From Streptomyces fradiae ATCC 10745 = DSM 40063 (GTDB lineage: Bacteria > Actinomycetota > Actinomycetes > Streptomycetales > Streptomycetaceae), in assembly GCF_008704425.1 (NCBI RefSeq), contig NZ_CP023696.1:6116501-6180500 (forward strand): DNA of 64,000 nucleotides, read 5' to 3'. The position numbers were made by a program, and so were the translations under genes. Position 1 is the first letter of the stretch, and each line of letters starts with the position of its first letter. The notes below the pieces were generated by a model. It saw only the letters and a list, made by a program, of their open reading frames with translations. It had not been told where the DNA came from and searched no databases. Below are positions 40,563 to 47,001 of this stretch, piece by piece.

Positions 40563-40642
40563 AGCTTCGCCACCCCCCTGGCGATCGTGACGACCAGCGC
40601 GAATACCGCGACCGTGGTGACGACGAAGGCCACATCGGCCAT
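40559..40642 (-). CDS. 27-residue membrane peptide preceding kdpF
   Basis: An ATG at 40642 with an excellent ribosome site (AGGAG seven bases upstream) opens a 27-codon frame, MADVAFVVTTVAVFALVVT followed by IARGVAKL. It is one hydrophobic helix with a basic C-terminal end, and its TGA overlaps the GTG of kdpF. Being the first cistron with the best initiation signal in the operon, it is likely to be translated. It resembles KdpF in size and topology but not in sequence. I infer a second accessory peptide of the Kdp pump; the function is not established. Confidence 0.75.
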   Translation of the reverse strand: MADVAFVVTTVAVFALVVTIARGVAKL

Positions 40643-40795
40643 CGCATGCTCCTAGAGAGAAGAGGTTCGGAGAGGAACGGACTCCACGAGACAAGCGCAC
40701 CCTGGCGCGAAACCGCCCCCCGTTGACGACCCCCTTACGCCCCCGACCGCCCCTTTGACGGCATCCATACGCAGCGGTGCCGTGGCGTCCTGCCC

Positions 40796-40838
40796 GAGCC
40801 GGGGGTGCGCGAGCCGGGGGTGCGCGAGGCGGGGGTGC
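40796..40838. repeat. 15-bp tandem repeat, nearly three copies
   Basis: The unit GAGCCGGGGGTGCGC occurs twice perfectly (40796-40810 and 40811-40825) and a third time as GAGGCGGGGGTGC. It lies between the kdp promoter region and the terminator of the next gene. Confidence 0.8.
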
Positions 40839-40921
40839 CGGCGTCCCGCGGCAGCCGCACGCGGAAGGCTGACGTGAGGTCAGGCCGTGCCACGGGCCGC
40901 GCGGCCTGCGCCTCGCGCTCC

Positions 40922-40958
40922 CGGTGCGTGCCGGACCGCGGTGTCCCGGCACGCACCG
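40922..40958 (-). terminator. hairpin terminator after the HTH/transglycosylase gene
   Basis: A perfect 13-bp stem (CGGTGCGTGCCGG and complement) with an 11-nt loop lies 24 bp beyond the stop codon of the leftward gene at 40983-42098. Confidence 0.7.
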
Positions 40959-40982
40959 CCGAGCGTCCTCCGCCCGGCGGAC

Positions 40983-42098
40983 CTACGAACGGGGCGGCGA
41001 CGGCCGATAGCGCTCCAGGTTGGCACGGACCCGGTCGAGGTACGGCTGGATGCGCCGCAGCTCGGGGCCCTGCCGCTGGACCCGCCAGGTCGAGATGCGG
41101 TAGCCCGCGGCGAGGTTGAGTGCCGGGTCGCCCGGGACGCCTTCGAGCTCGGGGGCTATGGCGCAGAGCATCCTGCCCACGGCGGGGATGGAGTCCTCTG
41201 GGCTGAAGGGCGGCGTGGGGACGGTCTTCTGCCGCGCGGGCGGCAGGTAGTAGCGAAGGACGCGTGGTGTCCAGCGGGCGATCCCGTACTCGTCCCTGGC
41301 CGGGTCGCTCAGCGTGGGGTCGAACCCGCTCTCCGCCTCCAGCACGGCGGCCACCAGGGCGGGCGTGACCTGGGGGACGTCGCACATGGTCCCGGCCTCG
41401 ATGATCAGGTGCCGGTAGCGCTGCGGGATGTCCGCGCCGGTGCGCAGCCACCGGCCGTCGTTTCGGGGCCGTACTCCCCCTGGGGGGTCGGGCACCACGG
41501 GCGTCCGGTCCGCCGACAAGGCGCCCTGGGGTGGGGCGGAGTCGCCGGACACGAGCGCGCCGAGCGTCATGACGGCCGCCACGCAGGCCGCGGCGATGCC
41601 CCTGAGCCGGCGCGGCAGCCGCCCCCGCCGCGGCGGCGACCCTGAACCAGCCGGCGGCGCCTCGACGCGGGGCGCGGAGTCGGGCGGTGCGATCGGAGTG
41701 GCCGGAGGGGGCGGGGGAGAGGGCGAGCAGGCCGGAGGGGGCGGGGGAGGGAGCGGGGAGGCCGGAGCCGGAGAAAGGGGCGAGGAGACCGGAGAAGCCG
41801 GAGCGGCCCCCACCGATGGCGGTGGGGGATTCGTCGACAGGTGGTGCGCGCGGATCCGGCGCTGCTCCCATTCCACCGGATCGCCGCCGCAGGCGCTGAC
41901 GAAGGCCGCGAGGACGGCCTCGCTGGGCAGGCGCCGGCCGGCCGCGGCGGCGGCCAGGGTGGAGGCCGAGTAGTGGGTCCGGGCGGCGAGTCGCCGATAG
42001 GGCGGGCTGCCCGCACGGCGTCTCAGGTCGCGTAAGTCGTAGGCGAATCGGGCCACGGGGCCCTGCTGCGGGTCCAGCGGCTGTTCCTGGCGTCCCAC
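40983..42098 (-). CDS. HTH domain - membrane helix - lytic transglycosylase-like fusion protein
   Basis: A 371-residue protein with three parts. Residues ~15-80 resemble an XRE-type helix-turn-helix found in many streptomycete proteins (LRDLRRRAGSPPYRRLAARTHYSASTL). Residues 90-150 are Pro-rich. Residues ~166-185 form one membrane helix, after an Arg-rich stretch that predicts the HTH inside. Residues ~225-365 look like an SLT/goose-lysozyme-type domain, with AVLEAE256-S-GFDP carrying the likely catalytic Glu and LNLAAGYR later. It would place a transglycosylase-like domain outside and a DNA-binding domain inside. The start is GTG 42098, with AAGGA seven bases upstream. Confidence 0.78.
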   Translation of the reverse strand: MGRQEQPLDPQQGPVARFAYDLRDLRRRAGSPPYRRLAARTHYSASTLAAAAAGRRLPSEAVLAAFVSACGGDPVEWEQRRIRAHHLSTNPPPPSVGAAPASPVSSPLSPAPASPLPPPPPPACSPSPPPPPATPIAPPDSAPRVEAPPAGSGSPPRRGRLPRRLRGIAAACVAAVMTLGALVSGDSAPPQGALSADRTPVVPDPPGGVRPRNDGRWLRTGADIPQRYRHLIIEAGTMCDVPQVTPALVAAVLEAESGFDPTLSDPARDEYGIARWTPRVLRYYLPPARQKTVPTPPFSPEDSIPAVGRMLCAIAPELEGVPGDPALNLAAGYRISTWRVQRQGPELRRIQPYLDRVRANLERYRPSPPRS

Positions 42099-42351
42099 CT
42101 CTGGTTCCTTCCATCCTCGGGAGTGGTCCGTCCACCGGCGCACGGAGGCCGCCGACGCCGGGGAGGGCCATTGTCCGGGGATTGTCCGGGATCTGTCCGG
42201 CGAGGTCCGAGGCCGGGACACGGCGCGCGGACCCGCGGTGGAATGTGCGCGGCGTACGACGGGAACGGTCCGTGGCGGGCAGGCCCCACCACGCGTCGGC
42301 GCCGGAACGCGAACAGCACGAGGACTGACGGATCATCCACAGGAAGGCGTC

Positions 42352-43950
42352 ATGCGCTCACATCCCTTACGTGCGCCGCATCTCTGGGCGGCACCGCTCA
42401 TCGCCCTGCTCATGCTCGCCACCGGAGTCGTCGGCACCGCGCGGGCGGCCGAGGCGGCCGACGGCGACTCCTGGACCTTCGCGACGGCCAACGGACGCCG
42501 ACTCGACGTCCAGAACGGCAACACCGGCGACGGCGTGTTCGTCGTCGCGAACAACACCCCCGGCCACCATCAGAACTGGCGGCTGATCCCGCTCGGCCAC
42601 GGCGAGTTCCAGGTCGCCAACACCGTCACCGGCAAGTGCCTGACCGAGGGGTTCCCGCTGAGCCAGCAGGCGTGCGGCAAGGCCGGACAGGAGTGGCACT
42701 TCCGCCCGGTCGCCGGCAAGCCGAACACGTTCACACTCGTCCGCCGCACCAACGACCGCTGCCTCGACATCGTCCAGGGTGCCCAGCACACCGACGCCTG
42801 GACCCAGGTGTACCGGTGCAACGGCACCGGGGCGCAGGAGTGGACCGTCTCGGCGGCGAAGCAGCCGGAGGCCATGCGGCTCGCCACCGACTACTACGCG
42901 CGCCTGTGCGCCACCAGCACCTCCACCTGCTCCTGGAAGCAGACCTCCGAAGGGGACCCCCGGGCCCTGCCGCTCGAGAAGGCGTCCTCGGTCTGGTACA
43001 ACGACACCTCCGAGAAGGTCACCCAGGTCTTCACGACGATCTACCGCAGCGGATGGTCGCAGAGCTTCTCCGCGGGCGTCTCGACTTCCCTGGGCGTCTC
43101 CGCCCCCCTGCAGGCCATGATCAGCTCGCAGCTGACGTCGACCACCACCTACCAGGTGGACGAGTCCGAGATCAACGGCGTGCTCGTCACCGTTCCGTCG
43201 AAGAACTACGGCTGGGTCGACTTCGCGGCCGTCGCGAAGGAGGTCACCGGCACCTGGACGTTCGACAGGGGCGGCTCCCCCTGGACGACCGAAGCCACCG
43301 TCATGGTCCCCGTCGTCGATTCCTCCGCCGGGTCGACCATGTACATCGCCCACACCGGTCCCACCCCGCCCGGCGGCGACCCGGCCGGTACCGAGGCCCA
43401 GCCCCAGACGTACGAGAAGACGGCCACCACGACCCTGACCATCCCCGACGGCTACCGCGCCGCCGCCGAGGAGGACAGGCTCCTCGTGGTCGACTCCGAC
43501 GGCGTCACCCACGCGGTGATCAGGCCCGGAACGCTGCGGGACACCACCGGCAGGACGCAACCGGTCCACCTCCGTGTCGAGGGCACCACGCTGATTCAGA
43601 CCATCGGCGACGGCAGCGGTACGGTCACTGGCACCATGACCGCGCCCGGCTTCTCCGTCGGCCAGGGCGCTTCACTCGCCTCTCCCACCGCGAAGACGTC
43701 CTCCGCAGTGGCCCGTCAGGTGTTCTTCGCGCCGGCTGCCGCTCTCGGAGCCGCCGCCGAAGGGCCGCGGCACAAGGAGTGGCACGACTGCATGCGCAAG
43801 GAGATGAACAAGGCGGTCGTCGGCGCGGTGGTCGGCGGTGTCTTCGCCGGTGGCCCGGCCGGTGCCGCCGCCGGACTGCTCGGCGGCGCGTTCGGCGGCT
43901 ACTTCATCGGCAAGATCCAGTGCGGGCCCGAGCCCGACATCGGCTCTTAA
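42352..43950 (+). CDS. secreted ricin-B lectin protein with aerolysin-like middle region and C-terminal glycine zipper
   Basis: 532 residues. A signal peptide ends near residue 32 (GTARAAEA). Residues ~38-168 are a ricin B-type beta-trefoil with three QxW motifs (Q74NW, Q113EW, Q162EW) and paired cysteines (96/108, 137/156). Residues ~205-320 alternate Ser/Thr and hydrophobic residues (SGWSQSFSAGVSTSLGVSA, SSQLTSTTTYQVDESEI) in the way of aerolysin/ETX-MTX2 pore-forming strands. The C-terminus (486-520) is a glycine zipper, VVGAVVGGVFAGGPAGAAAG, able to form a membrane hairpin, flanked by C480 and C524. A pore-forming or membrane-disrupting lectin is inferred, not proven. GGAAGGCGTC precedes the ATG. 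Confidence 0.72.
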   Translation: MRSHPLRAPHLWAAPLIALLMLATGVVGTARAAEAADGDSWTFATANGRRLDVQNGNTGDGVFVVANNTPGHHQNWRLIPLGHGEFQVANTVTGKCLTEGFPLSQQACGKAGQEWHFRPVAGKPNTFTLVRRTNDRCLDIVQGAQHTDAWTQVYRCNGTGAQEWTVSAAKQPEAMRLATDYYARLCATSTSTCSWKQTSEGDPRALPLEKASSVWYNDTSEKVTQVFTTIYRSGWSQSFSAGVSTSLGVSAPLQAMISSQLTSTTTYQVDESEINGVLVTVPSKNYGWVDFAAVAKEVTGTWTFDRGGSPWTTEATVMVPVVDSSAGSTMYIAHTGPTPPGGDPAGTEAQPQTYEKTATTTLTIPDGYRAAAEEDRLLVVDSDGVTHAVIRPGTLRDTTGRTQPVHLRVEGTTLIQTIGDGSGTVTGTMTAPGFSVGQGASLASPTAKTSSAVARQVFFAPAAALGAAAEGPRHKEWHDCMRKEMNKAVVGAVVGGVFAGGPAGAAAGLLGGAFGGYFIGKIQCGPEPDIGS

Positions 43951-44014
43951 GGCATCGGAGCCCCCGCCCGGCGGCGACCCGGCCAAGCGGGTGGTGCGCC
44001 CGCGCAGGGTGCTC

Positions 44015-44368
44015 TCAGGGGCCGTCCGCCCGGTCCGGCGCGGGTGGGGCCGGGAGGTCGTCGCGGCGGGTGGACGGCGCGGCCGGGGTGTTCGACCGGT
44101 ACGCGCCGCGGCCCACCGCGTAGGCGGCGAACGGGGTCGTCAGCAGTTGCGCCGCGGCCCCCGCCGTGAGGACGACGGCGGTGAAGGGGTCCGGGTCGAG
44201 GACGAGGACGCCGAGCAGGACGCAGACGACGCCGAGCGCGGCGGCCTTGGCCACCGCGTTGGCCCGGTTGTACGCGTCGGGGAGGCGGACCATCCCGAGC
44301 GCCGCGACCACGATCAGGGCGGTGCCGGCCCCCGCCAGCGTGTACCCGAGCACGGACTGCGCGGTCAC
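44015..44368 (-). CDS. mrpG: Mrp Na+/H+ antiporter subunit G
   Basis: A 117-residue protein with three membrane helices and the MnhG/PhaG motif MVRLPDAYNRANAVAKAAALG. It is the last gene of the Mrp operon. The GTG start overlaps the mrpF stop (GTGA) and has GGAGGAACCGGCC before it. The C-terminal 30 residues (RSNTPAAPSTRRDD onward) are a polar tail. Confidence 0.9.
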   Translation of the reverse strand: MTAQSVLGYTLAGAGTALIVVAALGMVRLPDAYNRANAVAKAAALGVVCVLLGVLVLDPDPFTAVVLTAGAAAQLLTTPFAAYAVGRGAYRSNTPAAPSTRRDDLPAPPAPDRADGP

Positions 44369-44625
44369 GGCCGGTTCCTCCGTTCGAGCAGGTGGGCGAC
44401 GGCGATGGTGGCGAGGAAGCCCACGAGGGTGGCGACGAGGACCAGCACGAGCACGGCGGACTCCCGCGTCCTGACGGCCAGCAGCGCCACCGCGGCCACG
44501 AGGACCACGAACGTGAGGTCCGCGGCCACCACCCGGTCGGCGTCGGTGGGGCCGGCGGCCAGCCGCCACAGAGCCACGGGCATCACCGCGGCCAGGGCGC
44601 CCAGCAGGATGTCGACGGCCGTCAC
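44365..44625 (-). CDS. mrpF: Mrp Na+/H+ antiporter subunit F
   Basis: An 86-residue protein with three membrane helices (ILLGALAAVMPVALWRL, LTFVVLVAAVALLAV and VLVLVATLVGFLATIAVAHLL) and the family motif GPTDADRVVAADL. It starts at GTG 44625, overlapping mrpE by 4 bp, and is translationally coupled on both sides. Confidence 0.92.
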   Translation of the reverse strand: MTAVDILLGALAAVMPVALWRLAAGPTDADRVVAADLTFVVLVAAVALLAVRTRESAVLVLVLVATLVGFLATIAVAHLLERRNRP

Positions 44626-45017
44626 GGGACACCTCTCCCGGCCTCGGCCGGGCGGACCACGGCCAGCAGCCGGTCCTCGAGATCCCGAAGCGTGGCGAGG
44701 AAGCGCCGGGGGTCTTCGGCGTGCATGCCGTGGACGAGCAGCTCGGGCGGGGCGGTCCGCGCCTCCAGGACGAGCGTCCCCGGCGCCAGGCTGACCAGGT
44801 GGGCGAGTGCCGCGATCTCCCAGGGCGTGCGGCTGCGCAGGGGCAGCCGGGTGATGACCGGGGCGAGCCGGCTGCCGGGGCTGACGATCTCCCAGGCCAC
44901 GACCGCGTTGGCGTGCAGGAAGTACCGGCCGTAGTACAGCAGGAAGGGCACGGCGCGACCGCAGACGGCGGCCGCTCGTCGCAGCCGGGCGGCACGTCGG
45001 GTGAAGCGACGGGTCAC
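44622..45017 (-). CDS. mrpE: Mrp Na+/H+ antiporter subunit E
   Basis: A 131-residue MnhE-family subunit. It starts GTG 45017, overlapping mrpD by 4 bp. The N-terminus is highly basic (VTRRFTRRAARLRRAA), followed by a short hydrophobic region and the typical RLPLRSRTPWEIAALAHLVSLAPGTLVLE. The membrane region is shorter than in classical MrpE, with only one or two helices before the soluble domain. Confidence 0.87.
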   Translation of the reverse strand: MTRRFTRRAARLRRAAAVCGRAVPFLLYYGRYFLHANAVVAWEIVSPGSRLAPVITRLPLRSRTPWEIAALAHLVSLAPGTLVLEARTAPPELLVHGMHAEDPRRFLATLRDLEDRLLAVVRPAEAGRGVP

Positions 45018-46498
45018 CGGGTCACCGCCCGCACGTAGGCCGAGGTGTCGACGAGGCCGGCCGCCGCCGTGGACGAGGCGGCCAGCAGCGGCTCGGCGAG
45101 CACGCCCAGGGCGAGAGAGGGGACGGCCAGGAGCAGCGCGGGGGCCGTCAGGGCCGGCCGCACGGGGGCCGACGCCAGCGGGAGGGGCGCGCTGCGGGTG
45201 TGGGAGGGGACCACCGAACCGCTCCAGAAGGCGGTGCTCCAGATCTTGATCATGGAGGTGAGGGTGAGCAGGCCGACCGCGGCGGCGACCCCGAGGGCGA
45301 GGTACTCCGCCTGCTGCGCCGCCGCCCTGATCAGGGCCAGCTTCGCGGTGAAGCCGGACAGGGGCGGCATCCCCGCGAGGGAGAACGCGGCGACCAGGAA
45401 GGAGCCCGCGAGCACGGGCGCGCTGTGGGCCAGCCGGTCCAGCTCGTCGAGGCGGTCGGTGCCGTGGACGCTCTCCACGGCCGCGGCGCAGGTCAGCAGG
45501 GCCGCCTTGACGAGGACGTACTGGACGAGGAAGAACACCCCGGCGGCGAGCCCGGCCGCGGTGAACAGCGCCAGGGCGAGCAGGAGGTAGCCGATCTGGC
45601 TCACCATGTGGAAGCACAGCACACCCCGCATGCCGGGCTGCCCCACGGCCCCCAGCACACCGACCACCATCGTCACCAGGGCGGCCGCCATGATGACGGG
45701 AGAGAGCCCGGTGCCGTCGAAGACGACCGCGTACACCCTGATGATCCCGTACACGCCCACCTTGGTCAGCAGACCGGAGAAGAGCACGGTCACCGAGGGC
45801 GGCGCCGCCGGGTAGCAGCGCGGCAGCCAACCGTGCAGCGGTACGACGGCCGCCTTGGCGGCCAGGGCGAGCAGGACGACGCCCGCGGCGACGGCGGTGG
45901 CCGGGTCCCGGCTCGCCGCGCCCGCCAGCTCGCCCAGGTTCACGGTGCCCGCGGCGCCGTAGACGAGGCCGGTCCCGGCCAGCAGGATCGTCGAGGCGAG
46001 CAGGCTGACCGTGGTGTAGACCCGGCCCGCCGCGGTCCCCCTCCGTCCGCCGGACATGCTGAGCAGGGCGTACGAGGGGACGAGCATCACCTCGACGCAC
46101 ACGAAGAGGTTGAACAGGTCCGCGGTGAGGAACGCCCCGTACACGCCGGCGGAGAGGACCAGCGCGAGCGGGGTGAACAGCGGGTCCCGGTCGTCGCCGG
46201 CGGCGGCGGCGAAGGCGAGCGAGACCGTCACGAGGACGGCGCTGACGCACACCATCAGCGCGCTGAGCATGTCGCAGGCGAACACGATCGAGATGCCGGG
46301 GGGCCACCCGCCGACGGCCTGGTGGAGGACGGTGCCGTCCGCGGTGGCGGCGACGAGCGCCGAGCCGAGGCCGAGCACCGCCAGGGAGACGGCCGCGGCC
46401 GTCCACCGGCGCGCTCCGGCCCCGACCGGCAGGAGGACGAGCAGCCCGGCCGCCAGCAGCGGAAGCGCCAGGGGGAGGGTGAGGACGGTGCCGCTCAC
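45014..46498 (-). CDS. mrpD: Mrp Na+/H+ antiporter subunit D
   Basis: A 494-residue polytopic subunit of the NuoL/M/N-like antiporter family with about 14 helices. Key charged positions include VCVEVMLVPSYALL with the conserved Glu, ALAAKAAVVPLHGWLP with Lys and His, and VLVKAALLTCAAAVES. It forms one of the two proton channels of the complex with MrpA. The GTG start overlaps the mrpC stop. Confidence 0.93.
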   Translation of the reverse strand: MSGTVLTLPLALPLLAAGLLVLLPVGAGARRWTAAAVSLAVLGLGSALVAATADGTVLHQAVGGWPPGISIVFACDMLSALMVCVSAVLVTVSLAFAAAAGDDRDPLFTPLALVLSAGVYGAFLTADLFNLFVCVEVMLVPSYALLSMSGGRRGTAAGRVYTTVSLLASTILLAGTGLVYGAAGTVNLGELAGAASRDPATAVAAGVVLLALAAKAAVVPLHGWLPRCYPAAPPSVTVLFSGLLTKVGVYGIIRVYAVVFDGTGLSPVIMAAALVTMVVGVLGAVGQPGMRGVLCFHMVSQIGYLLLALALFTAAGLAAGVFFLVQYVLVKAALLTCAAAVESVHGTDRLDELDRLAHSAPVLAGSFLVAAFSLAGMPPLSGFTAKLALIRAAAQQAEYLALGVAAAVGLLTLTSMIKIWSTAFWSGSVVPSHTRSAPLPLASAPVRPALTAPALLLAVPSLALGVLAEPLLAASSTAAAGLVDTSAYVRAVTR

Positions 46499-47001
46499 GG
46501 GGCGCCCTCCCGGTGGCCGTCGGACGGGCGGCGGCCGGAAGCGGGCCCGGCGGGGGCGCGCGGCGGGAGGCCCGACGGGGGGTGCTCCGCATCCGGCCCG
46601 GCGGGGGCGTGGGACGGGGGGTGCTCGGGGCCCGGCTTGGCGGGTGCGTCGGGCACGGGGCGCTGCGGAAGCGGCCCGGCGGGGGCGTCGGAGGCCGGGG
46701 GCCCGGGGGGCGGCCCCGCGGGGTCGGCGGACGCCAGGCCGAGCAGGTACACGGTGATCCCGAAGGTGATGACGATGGCCGTCAGGACGAACGCCTGCGG
46801 CAGCGGGTCGGCCATCAGCGGGACGGCGCCGTGGCCGATCAGCGGGGCGCCCCGGCGGGCCGTGCCGCCGGCGGCCAGCAGCAGCACGTTCACCGCGTGG
46901 CCCAGGAGGACGAACCCGAACGTGATGCGGACCAGACCGGGGCGCAGCACGAGGAAGACGCCCCCGGCCGTCAGGACGCCCACGGCGAGCGCGGCCGTCA
47001 C
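46495..47001 (-). CDS. mrpC: Mrp Na+/H+ antiporter subunit C with Pro-rich tail
   Basis: 168 residues. The first ~105 form the NuoK-like MnhC core with three helices (ITFGFVLLGHAVNVLLLAAGG, LPQAFVLTAIVITFGITVYL). The last ~60 residues are a Pro/Ala-rich tail made of degenerate PAGP and EHPPS units, absent from most MrpC proteins and probably cytoplasmic. The GTG at 47001 overlaps the mrpA stop; GTG 47004 is equally possible. Confidence 0.88.
   Translation of the reverse strand: MTAALAVGVLTAGGVFLVLRPGLVRITFGFVLLGHAVNVLLLAAGGTARRGAPLIGHGAVPLMADPLPQAFVLTAIVITFGITVYLLGLASADPAGPPPGPPASDAPAGPLPQRPVPDAPAKPGPEHPPSHAPAGPDAEHPPSGLPPRAPAGPASGRRPSDGHREGAP

Larger units (their letters stand above)
40643..40982. 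other. gene-free kdp upstream region, 340 bp
   Basis: The right part (about 40643-40760) must contain the kdp promoter; I cannot place -35/-10 boxes with confidence. 40796-40838 holds a 15-bp tandem repeat. 40922-40958 is a hairpin that terminates the leftward transcript from the HTH/transglycosylase gene. No coding sequence is supported. Confidence 0.6.

Noticed and set aside
40796..40838. Short tandem repeats considered as a CRISPR array
   Set aside because: The units are contiguous with no unique spacers, and no cas gene occurs in the window.
43951..44014. Immunity gene for the ricin-lectin protein
   Set aside because: No ORF of suitable size or strand follows it; the next genes are the Mrp operon on the other strand.
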